DNA of 64,000 bases from Cohnella zeiphila (GTDB lineage: Bacteria > Bacillota > Bacilli > Paenibacillales > Paenibacillaceae). The DNA lies in contig NZ_JACJVO010000033.1 of the NCBI RefSeq assembly GCF_014212055.1, positions 166,209-230,208 of the forward strand, written 5' to 3'. A program made the position numbers and the translations under genes. This document shows positions 7,683 to 16,026 of the stretch, in pieces; positions within the stretch are counted from its first letter, which is position 1, and each line of letters starts with the position of its first letter. A model generated the notes under the pieces. That model saw nothing but the letters and a program-made list of their open reading frames with translations, was not told where the DNA came from and did no database searches.

Positions 7683-10322
7683 TTAGCTCCTGTTATCGAT
7701 GAGCCGAACGGGGCCGATCAAACCGCTGGGTTCCCACTGGGCAAAACGGGAAAACGGATCGGACACCTTCTTCGCAAGGGTGTTGGTGACTTCGATAACG
7801 ATTGTATTTGAACCTTCACGCAGCCGGCTGCCGACTTCAAATCGGTAAGGCGGACAGATGGCAATGCCTGCCGCCCTATCATTGACCCAGACTTGCGCCG
7901 TCTCGCAGACTTCGCCCAGATCCAACCATACCGGTCCTTCTGCCGGGGTCCAGTCCAATTGCGACTCGTATCGGAAGGTGCCGGAAAAAGCGGGAAACCT
8001 GCCGGGAGCGCTCATATCCTGAAGCTCCGTGAGCTTGCCCGCGTGTTGGAACCTGGGATACTGTTCTGAAGAAGCCATGGAGAGCGTCCAGGGTCCTTCA
8101 AGGGTTGCGATACTTATGTTCGTTTCCGTATGGATGGCTTCCCTCTTGGCATTGCAGAGTTGCATGACTTCCTTCTCGCCGGCGATAAAGGTTGCCGATT
8201 CGTAGGGAGAAAGGTTCAGACTCATACCAAATCGGCCCTGCCGAAACTGCCCGTCGACGAAGAACAGCTCATTGCGAAACGCGTCATATTGGAGAACGTC
8301 TCCTGGAGCCGGCAATTCGACCGCCGTCTTTATCTCCTCGTAAGGATGCTCGTTGAAGAACATATGCACGTCGAGATCGGAATGGACGTAATGATAATGC
8401 CGCAAATAGGGATGAGCGCCGCTTATCTCGATCTTGCGTACCCCCTGCCCCTTCAATGACGTCGCCAATTCGTCCAACTTCACGCAGCGGACTTTGGATA
8501 ATTCGGACAAGGTCTCGATGATCTCGGCCACCTCTTCGCCTTCGCTCGATCGAACGGGGTAGCCGTCCACGAATACGAGCGGCAATCCTTGCCTGGCATA
8601 GACGAATAAGCGAAGAAACAGATCGCGAGGCAGCGCTTCGCTGTAAGGGATCACCAAACAGTCGAAGGTTTCTTCATGGATGCGGAGCTTCGCCTCTTCC
8701 GGAACTGCCGATTCAAGCAGATAATCGATCGGAACGACATCGCAGTCGATCTGATTGCGCAGCAGCTCTTTGACCGGCTTATGAAAGGACATCGATTCCC
8801 CGGACCATTCCGCCTCCGCATGGTACAATACGGCGACCGACGCCACATGACGTCCCCCGCTGAGCAAGTGGGCCATCCGATTCGTGTATTCATTCAGGAT
8901 GCGGTAATAGCGGAATTGCGGATTTTGCCCTCGGGCATACAGATGAGGAGGACAGTCCGGATCGGGAAACTCCTTCTGGGAGAACGCATGAGGGATGAAG
9001 TGATTGACGCCCCGCACCAGCATGTGATCGGTCATCCATTTCATCAGCTTCAACCCTTCGGCCCAGCCGTAAGCGCCGAACACCTCGGCGACGGTTCTTC
9101 CCTTTTTCTTCGGGTCAAGGTGTCCGAGCGAGGAAGCCAGCTTTGCCAAGCCGTAGTGGAAAAATTCGCTGTCCGTCTCCCCCGCGCACCAGGTGAACGG
9201 CGTTTCGTCGAAGCCCGGCACGAGCTGCCACAGCACGACATCGACGCCCGACATGTCCTGTCCCCGGAGCGCCCGGAAGAAATGACCGGCACCGACGCCC
9301 AATCGGGTATGCGCGTTATTGTCCTCGATCAGGTGACCGATATATTCGACGCCATGGCTTCGGCACCAGTCGCCGATTTGCTCGGCGAAGTGCTTGGCGT
9401 ACAGCCGGCTGACCAGATCCATATACGTATACCGCAGCGCTTGCGTTCTCTTGCCGCCCTCATGCCAGAGCAGAGGAAGCAGCTTCGCGAACTCCGGTCC
9501 GACACGTTCGCGCAGCAAGGCATGCAGCTCCCCGCTCCACGGCAGCGGCATGCTCTTCCCCAGCTTCGAATCGAAGCCCGGTGCAGGATCGTTGTAGAAG
9601 CCCGGCTCGTCGGAGAAGAAGCCCGCGAACGTCTTGCCGAAATCCTCCCTGTACCGTTCATAGAATCGTTCGTATACCGTGTCGATCAGCACGCGAACGG
9701 ATTCCGGGACGATATAGTTCACGTAATCTTGTTTGTTCGGGTCTCCTCCGATCGGCGTTTCCGCCATGACAAAAATACGCCAGAAGCCTTCGGGAACGTC
9801 CCAGATCAACCTGTCGCCATGAACGAATTCGCTGACATCCAGCAGTTCCCCCGTCAGTTCGCCGCTTTGAGGATGACGGCGGGCCGCCGTGACTCCGATC
9901 AGCTTGTCGTCTTCTTCCTGCCTGTCCAGCCAGCCGGGCTGTCTCAAGGAAAACGAAGCGCTCTTCATCGGGCCGATCGCATCGATATGATGCTCGCGGA
10001 GGAACAGCCGGCGCAGCTCTCTCGGCGCCCCGATCAATCGCCCGACGGCGCGTCCGGTCGGATAGTGATCGTCGTCGAATACCCATACTTTCATGCCGCG
10101 GCTTCGCGCTTCGTTCAGGATCGCATCCATCGTTTCCCACCATGTCGGACCGACGAAGTCCGGATGGGGACGCGCCTCCACGCAGAGCGCTTGAATTCCC
10201 GCCTCCTGAATTCTCGCGATTTCTTCCCGGATCGTCCCTTGGTCTTCGCCGCGCTGCCAAAAAAACGGGAGAATATAGTTGTCCGGACTGCCGTTCAGAT
10301 TGTCCGACAATCTTGAATTCAC
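7683..10322 (-). CDS. Large glycoside hydrolase-like protein (GH2/GH106-like architecture), cytoplasmic
   Basis: An 879-residue protein with no signal peptide. The N-terminal half looks like a TIM-barrel hydrolase of the poorly characterised GH106-like/GHL group, with an early ICVEARP-type strand (IQALCVEARPHPDFVGPTWW), then MKVWVFDDDHYPTGRAVG and GFFSDEPGF, in which acidic residues could be catalytic. The last 150 residues resemble a galactose-binding jelly roll (VWLDLGEVCETAQVWVND, then RLREGSNTIVIEVTNTL), as found at the end of such enzymes. Start is GTG at 10322 with GGGGG eight bases upstream. It is the last gene of the transporter/dehydrogenase operon, so it most likely cleaves an imported glycoside. 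The exact bond and sugar cannot be read from the sequence. Confidence 0.75.
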   Translation of the reverse strand: MNSRLSDNLNGSPDNYILPFFWQRGEDQGTIREEIARIQEAGIQALCVEARPHPDFVGPTWWETMDAILNEARSRGMKVWVFDDDHYPTGRAVGRLIGAPRELRRLFLREHHIDAIGPMKSASFSLRQPGWLDRQEEDDKLIGVTAARRHPQSGELTGELLDVSEFVHGDRLIWDVPEGFWRIFVMAETPIGGDPNKQDYVNYIVPESVRVLIDTVYERFYERYREDFGKTFAGFFSDEPGFYNDPAPGFDSKLGKSMPLPWSGELHALLRERVGPEFAKLLPLLWHEGGKRTQALRYTYMDLVSRLYAKHFAEQIGDWCRSHGVEYIGHLIEDNNAHTRLGVGAGHFFRALRGQDMSGVDVVLWQLVPGFDETPFTWCAGETDSEFFHYGLAKLASSLGHLDPKKKGRTVAEVFGAYGWAEGLKLMKWMTDHMLVRGVNHFIPHAFSQKEFPDPDCPPHLYARGQNPQFRYYRILNEYTNRMAHLLSGGRHVASVAVLYHAEAEWSGESMSFHKPVKELLRNQIDCDVVPIDYLLESAVPEEAKLRIHEETFDCLVIPYSEALPRDLFLRLFVYARQGLPLVFVDGYPVRSSEGEEVAEIIETLSELSKVRCVKLDELATSLKGQGVRKIEISGAHPYLRHYHYVHSDLDVHMFFNEHPYEEIKTAVELPAPGDVLQYDAFRNELFFVDGQFRQGRFGMSLNLSPYESATFIAGEKEVMQLCNAKREAIHTETNISIATLEGPWTLSMASSEQYPRFQHAGKLTELQDMSAPGRFPAFSGTFRYESQLDWTPAEGPVWLDLGEVCETAQVWVNDRAAGIAICPPYRFEVGSRLREGSNTIVIEVTNTLAKKVSDPFSRFAQWEPSGLIGPVRLIDNRS

Positions 10323-10350
10323 TTGCGCCGCCCCCTTCTCTGCCCTGCTT

Positions 10351-11343
10351 CTATCTCGGCCATTCCAGAATCACGCCCAAGCAAACCTGCTTCGGATCGA
10401 GGATCACGCTCCAAGCCTCCGCAGCTTGTTGAACGGGGAAACGATGAGTGATCAAGGGAATTGTCCGAAGCCAGCCTTCTTGAATGGCGGCCAAGGTTGC
10501 GTCCATCCGCTGCCCGGTTGCGCCAGACGGACAATGCAAGGTGATCTCCTGCTCGCGAAGCCCCTGGATATCGATGAGTCCTCGCTCGCCGAGGAAGCCC
10601 GCGGACACCAAATGACTTTCCCTCGCCATAAGCGGCTGCAGCTCATGGAACGTATCGATGGCGCCAACCGTATCGGCAACGATATGGATTTGCCCCTCGT
10701 ATTCGGAAAGAGCGGCCGCGGCTTGCTCCTTCTTGGCATTGATCCTGCGAACTTCCGGAGCCAGATAGGCAAGCCGTTCGTCGTGCCGTCCGAGGACGAT
10801 GACGTCGGCGCCGCGGTGAAGCAAGGTTTGCGCCGTCCATTGACCGACAAGGCCGTCGCCGATGACGACCGCCGTGCTTCCCGGAGCGACCGGCGCCCGC
10901 TGCCCGCAGTTATATCCCACCTGGGTCAATACCATCCCGCAGTAGGCCAGAGGATCGGCTCCTTCCGGGAGCTTCCAGACTTGACTGCTGTGGGTGACGG
11001 CCGGACTGACATGTCCGCCCGTCGGGAAAACCATCTGTTCCACCTTGCTCGACGTGGCGAATACCCGATCCCCCGGCTTCAGCCCCCGCACTTCCGCCCC
11101 CGCATGACGAATCGTCCCGGTCTTCTGATAGCCCGGCACATGCGGAAAGGGAGATGGGTCGCCTTCCTTCCATCTGACTTCGCCGCCTATCCGTTCCTTG
11201 CGCAGGAAGGAAGATTCCGTCCCAATGCTGATCCAGGAATAGTCGAGATCGAGGACGACCTCGTGGGGGCCCGGTTCGGGAACGGCAACTTCGCGGAATT
11301 CAACCTTCAGCTTATCGGTAAAAACGACCGCTCGCGCTTTCAA
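10351..11343 (-). CDS. MDR-superfamily (zinc-type alcohol) dehydrogenase, likely non-zinc
   Basis: A 330-residue medium-chain dehydrogenase/reductase. An N-terminal GroES-like part (VPEPGPHEVVLDLDYSWIS) precedes a Rossmann part with VVIGDGLVGQWTAQTL. It lacks the usual Cys and GHE zinc ligands of sorbitol or alcohol dehydrogenases; the region instead reads SIGTESSFLRKERI, as in BchC-like MDR proteins. It probably oxidises or reduces a sugar or cyclitol carbon with NAD(P). Start is TTG at 11343 behind GGAGGGG. It lies 28 bases before the hydrolase gene and 12 bases after a second MDR gene, so the two dehydrogenases are co-expressed. Confidence 0.85.
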   Translation of the reverse strand: MKARAVVFTDKLKVEFREVAVPEPGPHEVVLDLDYSWISIGTESSFLRKERIGGEVRWKEGDPSPFPHVPGYQKTGTIRHAGAEVRGLKPGDRVFATSSKVEQMVFPTGGHVSPAVTHSSQVWKLPEGADPLAYCGMVLTQVGYNCGQRAPVAPGSTAVVIGDGLVGQWTAQTLLHRGADVIVLGRHDERLAYLAPEVRRINAKKEQAAAALSEYEGQIHIVADTVGAIDTFHELQPLMARESHLVSAGFLGERGLIDIQGLREQEITLHCPSGATGQRMDATLAAIQEGWLRTIPLITHRFPVQQAAEAWSVILDPKQVCLGVILEWPR

Positions 11344-11355
11344 TCGATCCCCTCC

Positions 11356-12306
11356 TTATTCAAAGTCCGTCTGCGGATAAAAATACACTTTGATGGCCTG
11401 CTGGTTCCTCAGCAGGTCGACCGCTTCGCGATACCGCGCGAACGAACCGTGTACGCTCTGCAGGACTTGGGTGTCGAGCCCTTTATGAACCACAAGATCG
11501 AGCAGCAGCTTGCGTTCCTTCTTGCCCAAAGGCTGATAGCGGTAAGACTCCAACCGGGTGCCCTTGAACCACAGCTGCGCCCCGTACTTCACTTCTCCTC
11601 GTAACACGCCGAAGATGACGACGTGATCGTCCGTGTGGTCGAGCACGTTTTGCACCGAGGCCGCATCGCCCACGCAGTCGTATCCCAGGTCGAACCGCAG
11701 GTCTCCAAGATCTTTCACGTGAACGGCTTCGCACCAGCCCTTCTCCCGAACGAACGCCAACCGCTCCTCGTTCATATCGATTCCGACAACCCGGGAAGCC
11801 CCCCACAGCTTCGCGGCCTGAACAGCCAAAATCCCCGCCGGCCCCAGGCCGGATACAAGGATCGATTTGCCCTTGAGATCGGAAAATTGCAGCAATCCGG
11901 TCACGACGCATTGAAGCAATTCGAAGGAAGCGGCCTGCTCAAAGGAGATTTCGTCCGGAAGCTTGATCAATTCTTCTTCGCGATAGGCCAAATACTGCGC
12001 GTACGCCCCGTTGCCTTCGATGTGATTGAGCGCCGCGACGCGGTCTCCTATCCGAAGCTCCTTCACGCCGCGCCCGACGGCCGCAACGAAGCCGGCCATC
12101 TCATGTCCGGGCCAACCGGGAGGCAGCGGATACGCCGGCTCGGAATCAAGCCGGAACATATCCCTTCCGCCCATCATGTTCAGATCCCAGCGCGGACAGG
12201 TGCTGACGATCCGGATCTCCACCAGCACCTCATGATCGCCAATGGCCGGAACCTCCAAGTCCACGATCCGATAGTCGTTTTTTCCGATAATTTGCAATGC
12301 TTTCAT
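11356..12306 (-). CDS. Zinc-dependent MDR dehydrogenase (sorbitol/threonine dehydrogenase type)
   Basis: A 316-residue MDR enzyme. A catalytic-site Cys appears in VSTCPRWDLN and the next zinc ligands in GWPGHEMAGFV; the NAD-binding motif is VSGLGPAGILAVQAA, followed by an acidic residue in VVGIDMNEERL that suggests NAD rather than NADP. The structural-zinc lobe with four Cys is absent. In-frame ATGs at 12339, 12315 and 12306 are possible; I chose 12306 because GGGAG lies about 11 bases before it. It sits in the sugar operon between the second permease and the other MDR gene, which points to oxidation of the imported sugar or glycoside. Confidence 0.85.
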   Translation of the reverse strand: MKALQIIGKNDYRIVDLEVPAIGDHEVLVEIRIVSTCPRWDLNMMGGRDMFRLDSEPAYPLPPGWPGHEMAGFVAAVGRGVKELRIGDRVAALNHIEGNGAYAQYLAYREEELIKLPDEISFEQAASFELLQCVVTGLLQFSDLKGKSILVSGLGPAGILAVQAAKLWGASRVVGIDMNEERLAFVREKGWCEAVHVKDLGDLRFDLGYDCVGDAASVQNVLDHTDDHVVIFGVLRGEVKYGAQLWFKGTRLESYRYQPLGKKERKLLLDLVVHKGLDTQVLQSVHGSFARYREAVDLLRNQQAIKVYFYPQTDFE

Positions 12307-12362
12307 CGCGTCCATCTCTCCCTTTGCGTGAAAATCCAACTTGGTTATTTCATGGTCATGCT

Positions 12363-13232
12363 CTACCCCTTCACGCTGCCGAGGACGATCCCCTTGACGA
12401 AGTATCGTTGAAGGAACGGATAGGCGACCAAAATCGGGGCTGTCGTAACCAAAATTTGGGCCGCTCTCGCGGTACGGTCGGACACTTCCACCAGGTTGTT
12501 CAAGTCTCCCTGCTCCATCAACTGCTGCAGCGAAACGTTGACCACGGTTTGCAGATAGCTGGCCAACGGATAATGGTCCGGCGAATTCATGAAGATCAAC
12601 CCGTCAAACCAGGAGTTCCAATGGAACACCATCGAGAATAAGGCGATCGTCGCGATCGAAGGCGTGGACAAAGGAACGTAAATCCGCCATAACGTCGTCC
12701 AATGCCCCGCACCGTCCACGAATGCCGCTTCCTCCAACTCCTTGGGCAATCCCCGGAAGAAGTTCAGCATCAGGACGACAAAAAAAACATTGACCGCGTT
12801 GGACAAGGTAAGAGCCCCGATCGAATCCAGCAAGCCCGTATAACGTACGACCATATAGCTCGGAATGAGGCCGCCGTTGAACAGCATCGTAAACACAAAG
12901 AACCAGGCAAAAAACGTTCTCGCTCGAAAGGACTTCACTTCTTTGGAGAGCGGATAAGCGATCATGACGCACAGTACAAGATTGATCAGCGTTCCCGCGG
13001 CGAGACGCTCGACGGAAATTCCGAACGCGCGGTAAAGCTCCGGCTTCGAGAGAACGTACCGATAAGAATCCAGCGTAAAATCGACAGGCCATAAATCGAC
13101 CATTCCGGACGTGACCGCGGAATTGGAGCTGAACGATTCGGCCAACACGTGAACGATCGGCAATAGACAGAGCAAGCTTAGTACGATGAAAAAGGCATAG
13201 TTGAACAGGTGAAACGACTTATGCGAATTCAT
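12363..13232 (-). CDS. ABC sugar importer permease, LplC/MalG type
   Basis: Inner membrane permease of 289 residues with six hydrophobic segments. The cytoplasmic EAA loop reads ELEEAAFVDGAGHWTTLWRI, which docks an ATPase, and the C-terminus RYFVKGIVLGSVKG is the usual end of LplC/YtcP proteins. An extended frame starts at 13298, but the ATG at 13232 begins the normal N-terminus, and the extension would overlap the upstream permease. No ATPase gene is in the operon, so a shared MsmX-type ATPase encoded elsewhere is expected. Confidence 0.93.
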   Translation of the reverse strand: MNSHKSFHLFNYAFFIVLSLLCLLPIVHVLAESFSSNSAVTSGMVDLWPVDFTLDSYRYVLSKPELYRAFGISVERLAAGTLINLVLCVMIAYPLSKEVKSFRARTFFAWFFVFTMLFNGGLIPSYMVVRYTGLLDSIGALTLSNAVNVFFVVLMLNFFRGLPKELEEAAFVDGAGHWTTLWRIYVPLSTPSIATIALFSMVFHWNSWFDGLIFMNSPDHYPLASYLQTVVNVSLQQLMEQGDLNNLVEVSDRTARAAQILVTTAPILVAYPFLQRYFVKGIVLGSVKG

Positions 13233-13251
13233 TCGGTTGCCCCCGCCTTCG

Positions 13252-14148
13252 TTAGAAAATCCGGTAGTTCGCGAAACGGTACGCCAGCCAATAAGCAACC
13301 GAGATCAGCGGCAGCGAGACGACGGATTTGAACATGCCCAGCGCCGTCGCGACGCCATACTGGGCATCCTCGAATCCGATCCGGTAAACCATCGTATCCA
13401 GAATATCTCCGCTCTGGTAGACCACCGGACTGTACAAATTGAAGATTTGATCGAACCCGGCATTCAGTACGTTGCCAAGACTCAACGTCATCATGAGAAC
13501 GATGGTGGAAGCCAAGCCCGGAAGCGTGATATGCCGCATTTTGCGCAGCCGGCTCGCCCCGTCCAATTCGGCCGATTCATACAACGCCGGATCGATCCCG
13601 GTGATCGCGGCCAAAAAGACGATGGTGCCGAAGCCGAATTCCTTCCATACGTCCGATACGACCAATGTCGGTTGGAACCAATGATTGCTTCCGAGGAAAA
13701 AAATCGGGTTGATGCCGAGCCCCGCCAATATTCGGTTTACAATCCCGCCATTGGGAGACAAAATCTCGATCAAGATGCCGCCCAAAACGACCCAGGATAG
13801 AAAATGGGGCAAATAGATAAAAGTCTGAACCAGCCTCTTCATTTTTTCATGAAGCATCTCGTTCAAAAAGACGGCGACGGCAATCGCAACGATAAGCCCC
13901 GCCGCGATTTTCATGCAAGCGATCAAAACCGTATTCCATAACACCTGCTCGAAGCTGGGCAATGCGAACAAGTATTGAAAGTTATCCAGCCCGATCCATT
14001 TGGACTTGAAGACGCCCAATGCCGGCACGAATTTCTGAAAGGCGATAACGCTGCCGAGCATCGGAACGTAATTGTAGACGAGAACCAACAAAACGCCCGG
14101 AAGGATCAATAAATAAAGAGGCAGCTCCCGCTTCAGCCTGGCATTCAT
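13252..14148 (-). CDS. ABC sugar importer permease, LplB/MalF type
   Basis: A 298-residue membrane permease and partner of the LplC-like protein, 19 bases upstream of it. It begins RELPLYLLILPGVLLVLVYNY (first helix), has the EAA-type loop ALYESAELDGASRLRKMRHI and ends with the YRFANYRIF tail of LplB-like permeases. It lies 90 bases after the solute-binding protein gene, and that gap contains a strong hairpin that may set its expression level lower than that of the binding protein. Confidence 0.93.
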   Translation of the reverse strand: MNARLKRELPLYLLILPGVLLVLVYNYVPMLGSVIAFQKFVPALGVFKSKWIGLDNFQYLFALPSFEQVLWNTVLIACMKIAAGLIVAIAVAVFLNEMLHEKMKRLVQTFIYLPHFLSWVVLGGILIEILSPNGGIVNRILAGLGINPIFFLGSNHWFQPTLVVSDVWKEFGFGTIVFLAAITGIDPALYESAELDGASRLRKMRHITLPGLASTIVLMMTLSLGNVLNAGFDQIFNLYSPVVYQSGDILDTMVYRIGFEDAQYGVATALGMFKSVVSLPLISVAYWLAYRFANYRIF

Positions 14149-14193
14149 CTCCCGTACACCCCGATCCGCCCTGCCTTGTATTTGAAAAGCGAA

Positions 14194-14225
14194 GGCCGTT
14201 AAAAGACGGATTCTCTTTAACGGCC
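14194..14225 (-). promoter_or_regulatory. Intergenic hairpin between binding-protein and permease genes
   Basis: GGCCGTTAAAG and CTTTAACGGCC form an 11-bp perfect stem between the stop of the solute-binding protein and the start of the permease, with no T run on the minus strand. It probably stabilises the 3' end of the binding-protein message or attenuates read-through, giving more binding protein than permease. Confidence 0.65.
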
Positions 14226-14238
14226 CCGTTCCAGCGTC

Positions 14239-15945
14239 TTATCGACTTGCCGCCCAATCGTTTACTTCCTTCGTGATTTGTTCTCCGCCAAGCTTCTTCC
14301 AATCCTCTACGAATTTATCGAACTCATCCGCGGAGGCCGCGCCCATGATGATTTTGGTAAACGTTTCGACCTCCATCTTGTTCAGCGCCGCCATTTTGTC
14401 TCTCATCGTAGGTGTCGGCGCGCCGTAGAACGCATCGGGAATAAACAATTGCTGATCCAAGTAATGTCCTTCCACGGACTCCGCGCTCTGCGGACCGAAG
14501 ATTTTGGCAAAGGCCCAATTCAGGCCCAAATTCTCGGTATCCCCTTTCAAATACGCCGATACTTGATCGTACGGAGCTTTCATGGACGGGCCGAGCTTGC
14601 TCGGATCGTTGGACTGCAACGCTTGGTTGATGGCCACGTATTCGTCGTAATTTTTGGTTGGCGGCTCTCCGCCGACAACGGCATCGTTATCGTCCACGAC
14701 AAATTCGTTGCCGCCCGACAGCGCCTTGAGCTTCTCCCTGTACTGATCCGCTCTCTCGCCGTCGCCAAAGTCATACTCAAGGTGCGTGTTCATCAGCTTG
14801 ATCAGCGCTTCCGGATGCGCATATCCTTTTTTGACGACGTAATAGGATTGAACGCCCAGCGTCGTTTGCACTTTCGCCGGGTCATCGTCGATGGAAGGAA
14901 CGGGATAGGCTTGCCAATCCATATCTTGATGTTGGTCCTTGACGGCGTTCATGCCGCTGACCGGGGCATACAACGAACCGAACAAAATGCCGAACTTGTC
15001 GATAGAACCGATCACTTTCGATTCGTCCTGCACCCCGAACTCCTTATCGATCTGTCCCGATTGATACAGCTTCTGCAGCTCCGCGAGCGCTTGCTTCACT
15101 TCCGGCTGGATGCTTCCGTATGCCAGCTTTCCCGACGAATCCTTGATCCATATGTCCGGATAAGCGTGATAACCGTTCATCAAGCCGGTGATGACCGTGT
15201 AGAAGGCCGTCGTCAGATTTTTGTTGATGGCCAGTCCGTACGTATCGTTCTTGCCGTTTCCGTCCGGATCGTTATGGGTGAACGCGTCGGACAATTGGAG
15301 CACGTCAGCCATGGTTTTCGGCTCCGGCAAATTCAGCTTTTTCAGCCAGTCGGTGCGGATCCACATGAACTGGGATTGATCGTACGGCGAGCTCGTGTAA
15401 GGCAGCGCGTACAGTTTGCCGTCGAATTTGGCCGAGTCCAGCTGATTCGCCGCCTCCGTCATGATTTTCTTCGTCAACGGCGAAGCGTACTTGTCGTACA
15501 CAGCCGACAAATCCTCGACCTGTCCCGCCTCCACAAGCTGCGCGAGCTGATTGGCGTTCACCCAGAACAGATCGGGCAGCTCCCCGGAGGCCATGGAGAC
15601 ACTTAGCTTCTGATCGTACGAATTGTTGGGCGCGGTCCAATCATAGGCGACTTTGATTCCCAGCTCTTGTTGGAACAGTCGATTGTAAGGGTTGTTGGCG
15701 TCGCCTTCCGAAGGCTTGCCGACCGGTCTGGCCGCCGTAATGGAGACCGCCGGATCGTATTTCCCGAAAGGATCCGCCTGTGCGGTGCCGCTTGGACTCG
15801 GACTCCCCTCCTCGCCCCCTTGACTGGCAGATGCCGACGAAGGAGTATTGCCGGCGCTCTCTTCCTGGTTTCCGCCGCAGGCGGACAATACGAGAGGGAG
15901 ACCGATCAGGACGGATAGAATGGCTTTGCTCTTGCGTCTCTTCAT
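14239..15945 (-). CDS. Extracellular solute-binding lipoprotein, LplA type
   Basis: Sugar-binding lipoprotein of about 568 residues, the length usual for the LplA/YtcQ family. Signal peptide and lipobox are at the N-terminus (LPLVLSACGG). The body contains recurring family segments such as ASGELPDLFWVNANQLAQLV and the C-terminal WKKLGGEQITKEVN. The first in-frame ATG is at 15954, but its GGGGG sequence is too close; the ATG at 15945 has it ten bases upstream, so I prefer that. It is the first gene of the importer operon. Its promoter (TATAAT at 15992-15987, minus strand) has no good -35, as expected if the adjacent AraC-type response regulator must activate it. Confidence 0.93.
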   Translation of the reverse strand: MKRRKSKAILSVLIGLPLVLSACGGNQEESAGNTPSSASASQGGEEGSPSPSGTAQADPFGKYDPAVSITAARPVGKPSEGDANNPYNRLFQQELGIKVAYDWTAPNNSYDQKLSVSMASGELPDLFWVNANQLAQLVEAGQVEDLSAVYDKYASPLTKKIMTEAANQLDSAKFDGKLYALPYTSSPYDQSQFMWIRTDWLKKLNLPEPKTMADVLQLSDAFTHNDPDGNGKNDTYGLAINKNLTTAFYTVITGLMNGYHAYPDIWIKDSSGKLAYGSIQPEVKQALAELQKLYQSGQIDKEFGVQDESKVIGSIDKFGILFGSLYAPVSGMNAVKDQHQDMDWQAYPVPSIDDDPAKVQTTLGVQSYYVVKKGYAHPEALIKLMNTHLEYDFGDGERADQYREKLKALSGGNEFVVDDNDAVVGGEPPTKNYDEYVAINQALQSNDPSKLGPSMKAPYDQVSAYLKGDTENLGLNWAFAKIFGPQSAESVEGHYLDQQLFIPDAFYGAPTPTMRDKMAALNKMEVETFTKIIMGAASADEFDKFVEDWKKLGGEQITKEVNDWAASR

Positions 15946-15973
15946 GCTTTCCATGCCCCCTTTTTCCTATTTT

Positions 15974-16009
15974 CGCTTACGTTTTGATTATAAAAAGAAC
16001 GTGTAAGCG
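15974..16009 (-). promoter_or_regulatory. Promoter region of the sugar operon with weak -35 and inverted repeat
   Basis: A TATAAT box on the minus strand (15992-15987) lies inside an inverted pair CGCTTAC / GTAAGCG spaced by 22 bases, and nothing like TTGACA is found 17 bases upstream. This suits activator-dependent initiation by the YesN-type regulator encoded just upstream. Confidence 0.45.
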
Positions 16010-16026
16010 GCTCTACTGTCCATGCA

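Noticed and set aside
8676..10316. A 546-codon plus-strand frame inside the hydrolase gene
   Set aside because: No recognisable motifs, no ribosome binding site, and entirely contained within the hydrolase gene that has a good start and operon position.
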